Counted from the first letter of the stretch, positions 56,035-64,000 are shown. The stretch is DNA of 64,000 nt from Zafaria cholistanensis (GCF_008580665.1 NZ_BKDJ01000008.1:62001-126000), one strand, 5' to 3'. Translations and numbers: made by a program. Notes: generated from the sequence alone by a model not told the origin.

Positions 56035-56934
56035 ATGCTTTCGACTCCGCCTTTTGCCCTGCTTCTCGACGTCGACGGGCCCATCGCGAGCCCCATTACC
56101 CGCACGGTCCGCCCGCGGGTCATTTCACTGCTGAAGGAGCTGGGCGCCTCCGGAATCCCCGTGGTCTTCAACACCGGCCGGTCCGACGACTTCATTGCCC
56201 GGCAGGTCATGGAACCCATGCTTGCCACCGGGCTGCCGGAGGGGATGACGGTGCACGCCATCTGCGAAAAGGGCGCCACCTGGTTCTCCTTCACGGCGGC
56301 GGGCCCCGGGAGGGTGCACGTGGACCACTCACTGGCCGTTCCCGGCCCCTACGCGGACGACATCCGCGCCCTGGTGGCCGCGGACTACGCCGACCACATG
56401 TTCTTCGACGAGACGAAGCGGGCAATGGTCTCCGTGGAGCAGCGCCTCGACGTGGCCAACGCCGACTACCTTGCCGAACAGGAACATTTCGACGCCGACG
56501 CGCTTGCCGCGATGGCCCGGCACGGACTCAGCGCGGTGCGGCTGGACCACCATGCCGCGACGCAGGACTACGGGGGCCAGGACGAGGCGGTCGGCTACAT
56601 TGTGGACCCCACCATCATTTCCACCGACATCGAATCTGTCCGGCTCGGCAAGGACCTCGGCGCCGACCGGGCCTGCGAACTGCTCGCCCGCGACGGGATC
56701 GTGCCGCGTTCGTGGTTCACGGTCGGGGATTCGCGCACCGACTACGCCATGGCGGACTGGCTGCACGACCGGGGCCACCAGGTCAGCCACGTGGACGTGC
56801 GCCCGGCCGACGGCGTTCCGGCCAAGCCGTACCCCATCCTGACCGGGGCCGACCTGAACCTGTCCGCGGACGCCATCCACGACGACGCCGGGGAGGCCTT
56901 CCTGGCGCACTGGATGGGTTCCCTGGGCTCCTAG
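56035..56934 (+). CDS. HAD family hydrolase
   Basis: 299 residues of the haloacid dehalogenase fold. Motif I LLLDVDGPIASP near residue 12, motif II NTGRSDD, and motif III/IV FTVGDSRTDYAMADW near 225-240. The cap is large (about 80-210). Such proteins dephosphorylate sugars or other phosphates; the substrate is unknown. GGGAGA lies 8 bases before ATG 56035; an ATG at 55963 lies in frame but has no ribosome site. Confidence 0.82.
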   Translation: MLSTPPFALLLDVDGPIASPITRTVRPRVISLLKELGASGIPVVFNTGRSDDFIARQVMEPMLATGLPEGMTVHAICEKGATWFSFTAAGPGRVHVDHSLAVPGPYADDIRALVAADYADHMFFDETKRAMVSVEQRLDVANADYLAEQEHFDADALAAMARHGLSAVRLDHHAATQDYGGQDEAVGYIVDPTIISTDIESVRLGKDLGADRACELLARDGIVPRSWFTVGDSRTDYAMADWLHDRGHQVSHVDVRPADGVPAKPYPILTGADLNLSADAIHDDAGEAFLAHWMGSLGS

Positions 56935-57068
56935 CTGGTTCCCTGGGTTCCCTGATTTCCCGGGCTCCTGGACGGCGACCCCGCGCTTCCTGTCGGGGGC
57001 GGCGGGTACAAAGGGGAACAGGAAAGGCGCGGGCGCACCAACGCCCCGGGACGGCGTGGAAGACGGCA

Positions 57069-57641
57069 GTGGGCTACTACAACGATCTGGCGTTCCACCT
57101 GCGGCGGCGGCACCTCAGCGACGCCGAGGTGGCCAGGATCCTGAATACCGTACGCCGGAAGGCCGCCCGGGCGAAGGTCCCGCCCCTCGACGCCGTTGGA
57201 CCGGCCGGCGCATACGCGCGGACGTTCCCGCGGGCATCCGGGAGGCGGACGTTCCCGCGGGTGGCTGCGTGCCTGTACGTGGCGGGCGCACTGTTCGCCC
57301 TGTTCGTGGGGTTCGGCCCCGAAGTTCCCGCCGTGCGCGGAGTAGACCCCGCGCTGCTGGTACGGGAACTGGGCCGCTTCCCCATGCTGCGCCTGGGGCT
57401 GCCGTACCTGTTCCTGGTCGCGGCGGCCCACGTGGTGTACCTGTGCCGGCTGCCGGCGGGGTTCCGGAAGAAACCCGGGTCCACTGCGCCCTCGTCACCC
57501 CGTTCGGCGTCACCCCGTTCGGCCGCACCCCGCTCGGCCGCACCCCGTTCGGCTGCACCCCGCACGGCGTCCCGCCCGTCACCCCGCTCGGCGTCCCGCC
57601 CTGTCAGGGCCGGTAGCCCTCCACGGTCCCGTCGCGGGTGA
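57069..57641 (+). CDS. small two-helix membrane protein with HAAS-like N-terminus
   Basis: Up to 190 residues. The N-terminus VGYYNDLAFHLRRRHLSDAEVARILNTVRRKAA resembles the HAAS/DUF1700-type helical signalling domain. Two hydrophobic helices follow (ACLYVAGALFALFVGFG, GLPYLFLVAAAHVVYLC). The C-terminus is a low-complexity PRSAA/PRSAS tail from a short tandem repeat (57487-57602), running into the 3' end of the convergent dehydrogenase gene (overlap 57604-57641). GTG start without a clear ribosome site. The tail may be non-functional; the coding call is moderate. Confidence 0.5.
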   Translation: MGYYNDLAFHLRRRHLSDAEVARILNTVRRKAARAKVPPLDAVGPAGAYARTFPRASGRRTFPRVAACLYVAGALFALFVGFGPEVPAVRGVDPALLVRELGRFPMLRLGLPYLFLVAAAHVVYLCRLPAGFRKKPGSTAPSSPRSASPRSAAPRSAAPRSAAPRTASRPSPRSASRPVRAGSPPRSRRG

Positions 57642-58515
57642 CGTACTTGACCACCAGGGAACAGTCCTTGCCGCCCAGCCCCTCTTCGTCCAACCGGCGG
57701 AACTGCTCGCGGGCCACGTGCGCGGCCGGGGTATGGAGCCCCGCGGCGCCGGCGGCCTCCAGTGCGATCCTGATGTCTTTCAGGGCCAGGTCCGCACGGA
57801 AAGTGGCGTCAAAGTTGCGGTTGGCCGCAGCCGAATCCACCACGCCGGGCACCGGGTACCAGGTCTTTTGGGGCCAGGACGCGCCGGAGGAAACGGATGC
57901 GATCTCGTAGAACACTTTGGGATCCAACCCCAGCTCCCGCGCCAGCTGCGACCCCTCGGCCACCCCTAAGAGACTCACGAAGAGCATCAGGTTGTTGCAG
58001 AGCTTGGCGGCGATTCCCGCCGTCGGACCTCCCGCCGGAATAATCCGCCCGGCCATGGGCCCGATGAAGCGTTCGGCGTCGGCGACGGCTTCGGGTTCGC
58101 CGCCGAGCATGAACGTGAGGGTCCCGGCTGCCGCCCCGGCAATCCCCCCGGAGACCGGCGAATCCACGAACCGGAACCCGCGCCGGGCGGATTCCTCGTG
58201 GCAGCGGCGCGAGGAGGAGATATCGGAGGTGGAGGTGTCCAGCAGCAGGGTGCCCGGGGCGGCGTTGGCCCACACCCCGTCCGGGGCCCCGTACACCTCC
58301 AGCACGTGCGCTCCGGTGGGCAGGCTCGTAAAGACGGCATCCGCACCGGCCGCCGCGGCGGCCAGCGACCCGACCACCTCCACTCCCCCGCGCGCGGCCT
58401 CGGCGCAGGCCGCGGCGCTCGGGTCGTAGCCGCGCACCGTGTGCCCAGCCTTGACCAGGTTCGCTGTCATCGGCGCTCCCATGTGCCCCAGCCCAATCCA
58501 GCCGTACGTCGCCAT
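57604..58515 (-). CDS. 3-hydroxyisobutyrate dehydrogenase family protein
   Basis: 303 residues. N-terminal NAD domain WIGLGHMGAPMTANLVKAGH (residues 6-25), then substrate signature VDSPVSGGIAGAAAGTLTFMLGG and catalytic Lys in AAKLCNNLML. 3-hydroxyisobutyrate, tartronate-semialdehyde and related beta-hydroxy acids are the substrates of the family. ATG 58515 follows GGGGAGA; a longer open frame upstream is not real. It may belong to valine breakdown, but no other valine genes lie here. Confidence 0.88.
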   Translation of the reverse strand: MATYGWIGLGHMGAPMTANLVKAGHTVRGYDPSAAACAEAARGGVEVVGSLAAAAAGADAVFTSLPTGAHVLEVYGAPDGVWANAAPGTLLLDTSTSDISSSRRCHEESARRGFRFVDSPVSGGIAGAAAGTLTFMLGGEPEAVADAERFIGPMAGRIIPAGGPTAGIAAKLCNNLMLFVSLLGVAEGSQLARELGLDPKVFYEIASVSSGASWPQKTWYPVPGVVDSAAANRNFDATFRADLALKDIRIALEAAGAAGLHTPAAHVAREQFRRLDEEGLGGKDCSLVVKYVTRDGTVEGYRP

Positions 58516-58883
58516 CAGGATCTCCCCTGTCCTCGCCTGTCCCCGCCTGCCTGTCCCCGCCTGCCTGTCCGGGATAGGACACACGCTAGGACGAACCCGC
58601 GCCGGGCAACAGGGCGCGGGGACAACCGGGCGTTGGGACCCGAACCACGACGGGCGATGGCGGTGAGGCGGTGGTATGGGCCTGCGCGCAGGACCATGGC
58701 ACCGGACGGCGGGCGCCGGACGACAGGGGGCGCGAACGGCCGCGGCGGTTTCCTCCGAAAGGGGCTCGGTGCGCAGGGCGAACCGCCCAAGGAGCGAGCC
58801 CGCCGTCCCGCCCGACCAGGAACTTCTCGAAGTTCCAAAAAATGTCCCCGCCGGCCCCGCCCGGCAGGAGTTTAAGGGCAAAA
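58516..58883. other. intergenic region with small repeats
   Basis: 368 bases before the tRNA-Ser terminator. Near the start, CCTGTC-CGCCTG motifs repeat about every 9-16 bases (58530-58570). A perfect palindrome GGAACTTCTCGAAGTTCC (58819-58836) is followed by AAAAAA; it could be an operator. No believable gene. Confidence 0.4.
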
Positions 58884-58921
58884 GAATGCGGCCCGCACCG
58901 TTGCCGGTGCGGGCCGCATTC
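58884..58921 (-). terminator. terminator of tRNA-Ser
   Basis: A 17-bp perfect stem: GAATGCGGCCCGCACCG at 58884-58900 pairs with 58905-58921 over TTGC, starting 5 bases past the tRNA end on the minus strand. Confidence 0.85.
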
Positions 58922-58925
58922 CATC

Positions 58926-59014
58926 TGGCGGAGGATGGGGGATTTGAACCCCCGAGGGCTGTTAACCCAACACGCGTTCCAGGCGTGCGCCATAGGCCGC
59001 TAGGCGAATCCTCC
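58926..59014 (-). tRNA. tRNA-Ser (anticodon GGA)
   Basis: Reads GGAGGAT (acceptor), D arm, anticodon loop CTGGAAC with GGA in the centre, a long variable arm as in serine tRNAs, T arm GGGGGTTCAAATCCCCC, then ATCCTCC, discriminator G and an encoded CCA. It decodes UCC/UCU. A 17-bp terminator follows. Confidence 0.95.
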
Positions 59015-59122
59015 AGATACGCTTCAAAGCGCGAGTAATAGCCTAGCGGAGTTTTGGGAAAGTTCCCAATCGGGGCCCGGGGCCCCCGCGGCCGGTCCCC
59101 CGGCACGCGGAGAACGCTGCTT

Positions 59123-59163
59123 GGGAAGTGCGCCCCATCGGCGGCGGATGGGGCGCACTTCCC
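59123..59163. other. 17-bp hairpin in the tRNA-Ser/SRP RNA divergent region
   Basis: GGGAAGTGCGCCCCATC (59123-59139) and its exact complement at 59147-59163 are separated by seven bases. It looks like a terminator, but it lies between two divergent RNA genes, 109 bases upstream of the tRNA 5' end and about 70 bases upstream of the SRP RNA start. Confidence 0.6.
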
Positions 59164-59219
59164 CAGCCGCGTTGCAGCGAGGGCGGCCGGGGCGTGCACG
59201 GATGCCCCGGAAGATCGGG

Positions 59220-59225
59220 TATAGT
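59220..59225 (+). promoter_or_regulatory. -10 element of the SRP RNA promoter
   Basis: TATAGT at 59220-59225, six to eight bases before the inferred 5' end of the SRP RNA. No clear -35 element 17 bases upstream. Confidence 0.5.
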
Positions 59226-59232
59226 TTTCGAC

Positions 59233-59324
59233 GGCCCCTCATGTGGTGTCATCCTGTTGAACTCCCCCAGGACCGGAAGGTAGCAAGGGTAGACGGGCTC
59301 TGGCAGGTACATGGGGGGTCTTTA
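59233..59324 (+). ncRNA. ffs: signal recognition particle RNA, small bacterial type
   Basis: The conserved tip is seen as CCAGGACCGGAAGGTAGCAAGGGTA (around 59267-59291, quoted in parts: CCAGG, ACCGGAAGG, TAGCAAGGGTA), which binds the Ffh protein. The 5' side CCCCTCATGT pairs with ACATGGGGGG on the 3' side, closing an about 90-base hairpin; T-rich TCTTTACTTTT follows as terminator. It lies just before gluQRS and dnaX, a usual actinobacterial arrangement. Exact ends are estimated from pairing. Confidence 0.9.
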
Positions 59325-59355
59325 CTTTTCCCGCCATTCCGCGAGGAGGCAGCAG

Positions 59356-60246
59356 ATGGGCGCAGGCCGGTTCGCACCGAGCCCTTCCGGGGAACTGCAC
59401 CTGGGGAACCTGCGCACCGCAATCCTTGCCTGGCTCTTCGCCCGCTCCACCGGCCGCAGCTTCCTGCTGCGTATCGAGGACCTGGACCGTGCCCGCGCCG
59501 GATCCGAGGAGGCCCAGGTCCGCGACCTCGCCGCACTGGGCCTGGACTGGGACGGGCCCATCGAGCGCCAATCCGGGCGCCTGGACGTATTCGCCGCCGC
59601 CGTGGAGGACCTGCGCACCCGCGGCCTGCTCTATGAGTGCTACTGCACCCGCCGGGACATCGCCGAGTCCCCTTCCGCCCCGCACGCCGCACCCGGTGCC
59701 TACCCCGGAACCTGCCGCGAGCTCACCGAGGCGGAGCGGGCCGCCCGCCGCGCCTTCCGGCCGGCCGCGCTGCGGCTGCGGACCGGCGTCGGGCAGTACA
59801 CCGTGACGGACACGCTGCACGGGCAGTACACGGGTATCGTGGACGACTTCGTGGTGGTGCGCAATGACGGCGTACCCGCGTACAACCTGGCGGTGGTGGT
59901 CGATGACCACCTGCAGGGCGTGGACCAGGTGGTCCGCGGCGACGACCTGCTCAGTTCCGCCCCGCGCCAGGCATACCTGGCCACGCTGCTCGGGGCCGCC
60001 GTGCCCGAGTACGCGCACGTGCCGCTGGTGCTCAACCGCGAGGGCAGGCGCCTGGCCAAGCGCGACGGCGCGGTGACCCTTGCCGCCCTGGCGGAGGCGG
60101 GCGTGGGACCGGAGAAGGTTCGGGCCGCGATCATGGCCTCGCTGGGGCTGCCCGGCGGCCCGCCGCGGGAGGCGCTGGAGGCGTTCGACCCCGCCCGGCT
60201 GCCGCGCGAACCGTGGATCCTTCCACCCCTCACAACTGACCTCTAG
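59356..60246 (+). CDS. gluQ: glutamyl-Q tRNA(Asp) synthetase
   Basis: 296 residues, a truncated glutamyl-tRNA synthetase without the anticodon-binding domain. It attaches Glu to queuosine in the anticodon of tRNA-Asp. HIGH-like motif SPSGELHLGNLRTA at residues 8-21, Zn-site YECYCTRRD and PGTCREL, and the KMSKS-like RRLAKRDGA. GAGGAGG at 59343-59349 sets the start at 59356; the in-frame ATG 59311 lies within the SRP RNA. Usually near queuosine-related or RNA genes. Confidence 0.92.
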   Translation: MGAGRFAPSPSGELHLGNLRTAILAWLFARSTGRSFLLRIEDLDRARAGSEEAQVRDLAALGLDWDGPIERQSGRLDVFAAAVEDLRTRGLLYECYCTRRDIAESPSAPHAAPGAYPGTCRELTEAERAARRAFRPAALRLRTGVGQYTVTDTLHGQYTGIVDDFVVVRNDGVPAYNLAVVVDDHLQGVDQVVRGDDLLSSAPRQAYLATLLGAAVPEYAHVPLVLNREGRRLAKRDGAVTLAALAEAGVGPEKVRAAIMASLGLPGGPPREALEAFDPARLPREPWILPPLTTDL

Positions 60247-60284
60247 AAATGCGGGGGGTGCCTCGCGAAAGGTAGGCTCATAGG

Positions 60285-63200
60285 GTGAGTACAGCCCTTT
60301 ACCGTCGCTACCGTCCGGACACTTTCGCGGACGTGATCGGGCAGGAGCATGTCACCGTGCCGCTCATGGCGGCGCTGCAGAAGAACCGCGTCAGCCACGC
60401 CTACCTGTTCTCCGGACCGCGCGGCTGCGGCAAGACCACCTCCGCCCGCATCCTGGCCCGCTGCCTGAACTGCGAGCAGGGCCCAACGCCCACCCCGTGC
60501 GGCACCTGCCCCTCCTGCGTTGAGCTGGGCCGCGGCGGCCCCGGCTCGCTGGACGTCATCGAGATCGACGCGGCCTCCCACGGCGGCGTGGACGACGCCC
60601 GCGACCTGCGCGAACGCGCCACCTTCGCCCCGGTGCGCGACCGCTACAAGATCTTCATCATCGACGAGGCCCACATGGTGACCTCGGCCGGCTTCAATGC
60701 GCTCCTGAAAATCGTCGAAGAGCCGCCGGAGCACATCAAGTTCATTTTCGCGACGACGGAGCCGGACAAGGTCATCGGCACCATCCGCTCGCGCACCCAC
60801 CACTACCCGTTCCGGCTGGTTCCGCCGGAACCGCTGATGGCGTACCTGGAGCAGTTGTGCCAGGCGGAGGGCGTTCCGGTGGCCCCCGGAGTGCTCTCGC
60901 TGGTGATCCGCGCCGGCGGCGGCTCGGTGCGCGACTCGCTGTCGGTGCTGGACCAGCTGATTGCCGGCGCAGGGCCGGAGGGACTGGACTACGAGCTCGC
61001 CGTCTCGCTGCTGGGCTACACGCACGCGTCCCTGTTGGACGACGTGGTGGACGCGATGGCCGCCCAGGACGCCGCGACCGTGTTCGGGGCGGTGGACCGC
61101 ATCATCCAAACCGGGCACGACCCGCGCCGCTTCGTCGAGGACCTGCTGGAGCGGTTCCGGGACCTGATCATCGTCAAGGCCATGCCGGACACCGCGGGGC
61201 AGGTCATCCGCGGTTTGCCCGAGGACCAGCTGAACCGGATGCGCACGCAGGCGGCGCTGTTGGGCCAGTCGGAACTGAGCCGCTCGGCGGACATCACCAA
61301 CCAGGCCCTGACAGAGATGACCGGAGCCACTTCGCCGCGCCTGCACCTTGAGCTGCTGTGCGCGCGGCTGCTGCTGCCGGCCTCCGACCCCACCGAGCGC
61401 GGCATCAATGCCCGCGTGGACCGCCTGGAGCGGCGGATGGCCTACGCCGGCGAAGTCCCGGCCGGCACCGTCCTTCCCGCGTACGACGGCGGCGGCCCGA
61501 CGGCGGCGGAACCCGCCGGCGGCTTCGGCTCCCCGCGCGAGCAGGGCGCGGCCCAGGTCCGCGAAGCGCTGCGGGCGGCCCGCCGCACGCAGGAACCCGG
61601 CGACGCGGAACCTGCGGGGGCCCCGGCCACCGGCTCCCCGCAGCATGGCGGGCCGGCCCCTGTAGTGGAAGCACCGCTTTCCGCGGGTCCTGCTTCCACG
61701 GCGCCCGGCTCCGTTGGGTCTGACTCTGCAGCGTCCGGCTCCGATGCCCCAGCGTCCGAGCCGGCCGAGGAGGTCGGGGCACCTGTTGCCCCCGCGCCGT
61801 CGGCGGCGCGGCCCTCTGCCGCGCAGGAGGCGGCGGGCGCCGCAGCCCCCCACGGCGAGGCTCCCGTGTGGGGCGATCCCGAAGGGTGGAACGAACCCGT
61901 GGAACCGGTTGCCGGAGAAACGGCCGCGCCGGCTCCCGTTGCAGAGGCACCCGCCAGGGTGTCCCCCGCCGCGGCTGCCGCCCCCACCCCGGCGGCCCCT
62001 GCCGTCTCCCCGGACTGGGGCGGGTCCTGGGGCGCCATGCCGGAGCCGGAAAAACCAAAGGTGCCGGCCGCTGCCCCGGCACCCGCACCGGCTGCGGCAC
62101 CCGCGCCGTCCAATCCCGCCCCGTCCAATCCCGCCCCTGTACAGGCGCGGGCGGACGGTGCTGCGGCGGCGCGGCAGCACCAGGCTGGCCAGTCCGCACC
62201 CCCACCGGCCCAGGCAGGCCAGCCGGGCCAGCCTGTGGCAGCGCCTGCGCAGGCGGCGGCAGGTGGCAGCGTGGAGATGTTCCGGCGCGCCTGGCCGGAG
62301 ATCATGAACGAACTCCAGTCGGTGAAGAAGTTCCTGTGGATGACGGTTCAGCCCAATGCCTCGGTCACCGGGTACGACGGCCGCAGCCTCACTGTCTCCT
62401 TTGCGCACCAGGGCGCGATGACCGCGTTCACCCGCAGCCAGGACAACGTCAACCTGCTTGCCCAGTGCATCCACAAGGTACTGGGGGTCCAGTGCCAGAT
62501 CGTCGTGACAGCCGGAGGGTCCGCTCCGGCGGGTGGTTCGGGCCCAAAAGCTGAACGCCGGCCCGGGCCGGCAGATACTCCGTCCGTAGCGCCCCGCCCG
62601 GCCGAGCCTGCCGCCGCTGCTGCGCCCGCTCCGGCCCGCACCGGGGAAGTCCCCGCCGCGCCCGGTGCAGCCCGCACGGGGGAAGTCCCCGCCGCGCCCG
62701 CACCCGCGGCCCCCGCACCCGCGGGTGCGCACGCACCTGCCACGGCTGCCCCAGCGAACCATTGGCCGAGCCACCCGCCCGCAGTGCCTGCATCCTCCGG
62801 GGAGCGCCCGGTTGCCCCCGCTCCCGGCCGAGACCGACCAGCAGCGCCCGCCCCGGCGGAGGCACGGCCGGCCGCGCCCGCACCCTCCGGGGAGCGCCCG
62901 GTTGCCCCTGCTCCCGGGCAGGCGCCCGCCGCTCCGGCCCCAATGGCTTCGGTTTCGATCGCTCCGGCCTCCCACCGTGCTGCCCCGGCGGCTCCCGTTG
63001 CTCCGGCGGCTCCGGTTGCCCCGGCGGTCCCGGCGGTCCCGGCCCGTGGCCGCTTCGCTTCCCCCGCGGCTTCGCCGGACGACGACGGCGATCCCGGCTA
63101 CGGCCCGGAACCTGACTTCGGCCCGGAACCTTTCGACGACGGCGCCTACGACTGGAGTGCGGACAGCGTTCCGGTCCCGGACTGGGAACTCCCTCCCGCC

Positions 63201-63920
63201 GCGCCCACGGGGTCCCCGGCCCGTCCGAACTCCCCCACCCGCCCGGGTCCGTCCGCGCCTCCCTCAGGGGTGGGCTCACCCGCGGCCGGTTCAGGGACGG
63301 CACCCTACGCGGGAGGACAGGGCACAAAGGAAGGGCCCGGCGCAGCGGGAAGACACGGCGCAGCGGGAGGACACGGCGCAGCGGAAGAACATGGCCCAGC
63401 GGAAGAACACAGCGCAGCGGGACGGCCGGCGCCGTTGTCCGCCAAGGTCCACGGCGGGGAGGCCGCAGCCGCTCCTGCCCCCGGCGCCTCCGCCACGGCA
63501 CCCACCTGGGGGAACGCCGCGGTGAAGGCTCCCGCGACGGCCCCCGCCACAGTCCCAACCCAGCCCCAGCCCCAGCCCCAGCCCCAAGCGGGGCGCCCGG
63601 GGCAGCGGATCAGCCGCTACCAGCAGCTGATGAACCAGGCCGGCGGACAGCCAGGCGGATCCCAGAGTGCCGCCGCGCGGCCCGGGGCTCCCGGCCACCG
63701 CGCCGCCGCCCCGGGCTGGGGAAGCATGCCCGCCGCAGGCAGCCCGGCGGGCGCGAACGCCGTAGACTCGAAGTACGTTGAGGACATCCCCAGCGACGAC
63801 GACATCGCCATCGAGGAATCCGGCCTGGTCGGACGCCCCGCGATCGAACGGCTCCTGAACGGGCGGCTCATCGAGGAGCGCGACCACGAGGGCAACGTCG
63901 TCGGCAAACCTGCCTACTAG
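60285..63920 (+). CDS. dnaX: DNA polymerase III subunit gamma/tau
   Basis: 1211 residues, clamp-loader ATPase. Residues 1-370: Walker A SGPRGCGKTTSA, four-Cys zinc module (CLNCEQGPTPTPCGTCPSC), Walker B IFIIDEAHMV, SRC-like sensor TIRSRTHHY, then the collar domain. A long Pro/Ala-rich linker (about 380-655) follows, then a small conserved domain about 660-745 (FRRAWPEIMNELQSVKK, AHQGAMTAFTRSQDNVNLLAQCI). A second disordered stretch of repeats ends with a conserved tail (YVEDIPSDDDIAIEESG). GTG start 60285; 38 bases after gluQ. No internal frameshift heptamer was noticed. Confidence 0.95.
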   Translation: MSTALYRRYRPDTFADVIGQEHVTVPLMAALQKNRVSHAYLFSGPRGCGKTTSARILARCLNCEQGPTPTPCGTCPSCVELGRGGPGSLDVIEIDAASHGGVDDARDLRERATFAPVRDRYKIFIIDEAHMVTSAGFNALLKIVEEPPEHIKFIFATTEPDKVIGTIRSRTHHYPFRLVPPEPLMAYLEQLCQAEGVPVAPGVLSLVIRAGGGSVRDSLSVLDQLIAGAGPEGLDYELAVSLLGYTHASLLDDVVDAMAAQDAATVFGAVDRIIQTGHDPRRFVEDLLERFRDLIIVKAMPDTAGQVIRGLPEDQLNRMRTQAALLGQSELSRSADITNQALTEMTGATSPRLHLELLCARLLLPASDPTERGINARVDRLERRMAYAGEVPAGTVLPAYDGGGPTAAEPAGGFGSPREQGAAQVREALRAARRTQEPGDAEPAGAPATGSPQHGGPAPVVEAPLSAGPASTAPGSVGSDSAASGSDAPASEPAEEVGAPVAPAPSAARPSAAQEAAGAAAPHGEAPVWGDPEGWNEPVEPVAGETAAPAPVAEAPARVSPAAAAAPTPAAPAVSPDWGGSWGAMPEPEKPKVPAAAPAPAPAAAPAPSNPAPSNPAPVQARADGAAAARQHQAGQSAPPPAQAGQPGQPVAAPAQAAAGGSVEMFRRAWPEIMNELQSVKKFLWMTVQPNASVTGYDGRSLTVSFAHQGAMTAFTRSQDNVNLLAQCIHKVLGVQCQIVVTAGGSAPAGGSGPKAERRPGPADTPSVAPRPAEPAAAAAPAPARTGEVPAAPGAARTGEVPAAPAPAAPAPAGAHAPATAAPANHWPSHPPAVPASSGERPVAPAPGRDRPAAPAPAEARPAAPAPSGERPVAPAPGQAPAAPAPMASVSIAPASHRAAPAAPVAPAAPVAPAVPAVPARGRFASPAASPDDDGDPGYGPEPDFGPEPFDDGAYDWSADSVPVPDWELPPAAPTGSPARPNSPTRPGPSAPPSGVGSPAAGSGTAPYAGGQGTKEGPGAAGRHGAAGGHGAAEEHGPAEEHSAAGRPAPLSAKVHGGEAAAAPAPGASATAPTWGNAAVKAPATAPATVPTQPQPQPQPQAGRPGQRISRYQQLMNQAGGQPGGSQSAAARPGAPGHRAAAPGWGSMPAAGSPAGANAVDSKYVEDIPSDDDIAIEESGLVGRPAIERLLNGRLIEERDHEGNVVGKPAY
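63341..63421 (+). repeat. 18-bp tandem repeat in the dnaX linker
   Basis: About 4.5 copies, first unit CGCAGCGGGAAGACACGG at 63341, then at 63359, 63377, 63395 and a half unit at 63413. It encodes AAGRHG/AAGGHG/AAEEHG-like hexapeptides in the disordered tail of DnaX. Confidence 0.85.
63559..63590 (+). repeat. 6-bp PQ repeat in dnaX
   Basis: CAGCCC repeated about five times, coding for Pro-Gln pairs in the C-terminal disordered part of DnaX. The repeat number is probably unstable. Confidence 0.8.
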
Positions 63921-63979
63921 CCGGCCCGCCGGCACGGTGGGCGACCGAAGATGTCCCGTTTCAAGCAGGGTGAGGTTTT

Positions 63980-64000
63980 GTGTACGAGGGTGCAGTCCAG
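63980..64000 (+). CDS. recR: recombination protein RecR, first seven codons (cut by the window end)
   Basis: GTG at 63980 begins VYEGAVQ, which matches the start of actinobacterial RecR (MYEGAVQDLID in relatives), and recR follows dnaX in most bacteria. GTGAGG lies 4-5 bases before the GTG. Only the first seven codons are in the window. RecR helps load RecA at gaps during repair; the match rests on very short sequence and gene order. Confidence 0.75.

Noticed and set aside
55464-56294. 276-codon form of the Rieske ferredoxin
   Set aside because: The upstream part is opposite the HAD gene and its leader, and Rieske ferredoxins are about 105-120 residues; the ribosome site before ATG 55814 fits the short form.
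58819-58836. GGAACTTCTCGAAGTTCC as a terminator
   Set aside because: It lies 48 bases past the tRNA terminator on the minus strand, and there the U tract would come before the stem; it is at most an operator.
60243-62975. 910-codon open frame opposite dnaX
   Set aside because: It lies wholly antisense to dnaX, is Arg/Gly-rich and has no family; it is a shadow of GC-rich codon use.

Overview
The window is high-GC actinobacterial DNA, most like Arthrobacter or a relative in the Micrococcaceae. The signs are a full-length dimethylglycine oxidase of the Arthrobacter globiformis type, a mycothiol-type formaldehyde dehydrogenase, a RamB-like glyoxylate regulator, and a small (bacterial short-type) SRP RNA next to dnaX. 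Nothing here looks like a phage or plasmid backbone, but there are a tyrosine-recombinase module and several gene relics. No CRISPR array or rRNA was seen.

Layout. 0.2-6.9 kb: a Dpp/Opp-type ABC importer (lipoprotein, two permeases, two ATPases) plus a TSUP membrane exporter. 7.6-13.4 kb: a hydroxyquinol unit, with a FAD monooxygenase, maleylacetate reductase and hydroxyquinol 1,2-dioxygenase on the minus strand, a divergent IclR regulator with no ordinary start codon, and an AAHS-type aromatic acid transporter. The regulator leader and the transporter leader carry the same 17-bp operator-like sequence. 13.6-19.6 kb: a tyrosine recombinase with a second, apparently inactive recombinase-like partner and a perfect 12-6-12 inverted repeat upstream; then a LysR regulator divergent from a stand-alone fumarate-reductase-type flavoprotein; then a shrunken relic of the partner gene. 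19.6-27.3 kb: a five-gene overlapping operon (hybrid PAS histidine kinase, single-domain response regulator, HPt plus multi-receiver protein, membrane-anchored HEAT-repeat protein, processive GT2 glycosyltransferase).

27.6-37.8 kb: ramB divergent from aceA-aceB (glyoxylate shunt), an MFS transporter, small proteins, a FrnE-like DsbA protein, a LytR_C protein and an isopenicillin-N-synthase-like oxygenase. 38-55.8 kb: a one-carbon island for glycine betaine: BCCT importer, Rieske oxygenase with its reductase and a Rieske ferredoxin, dimethylglycine oxidase, formyl-THF deformylase (PurU), cyclodeaminase-type cyclohydrolase (FchA), FolD, S-(hydroxymethyl)mycothiol dehydrogenase, a molybdopterin formate dehydrogenase-like enzyme, and MoaA for its cofactor. 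The logical flow is betaine to dimethylglycine (releasing formaldehyde) to sarcosine, with C1 units passing through methylene-, methenyl- and formyl-THF to formate and CO2. Sarcosine oxidase, glyA and sdaA are not in the window. 56-64 kb: a HAD hydrolase, a small membrane protein, a 3-hydroxyisobutyrate dehydrogenase family enzyme, tRNA-Ser(GGA), SRP RNA, gluQRS, dnaX and the first seven codons of recR.

The observations most worth following are these. (1) FolD lacks the catalytic Lys of the cyclohydrolase step and overlaps by 4 bp with FchA, which could supply that step. (2) The kinase-HEAT-glycosyltransferase operon contains degenerate receiver domains with Glu at the phosphoacceptor position. 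(3) A 34-bp promoter/CRP-type element is shared between the mycothiol dehydrogenase gene and the ferredoxin-BCCT operon. (4) The 3' end of iclR is duplicated, ungapped, next to the Rieske oxygenase gene. (5) The recombinase pair has a candidate core site and a second, decayed copy 5.8 kb away.
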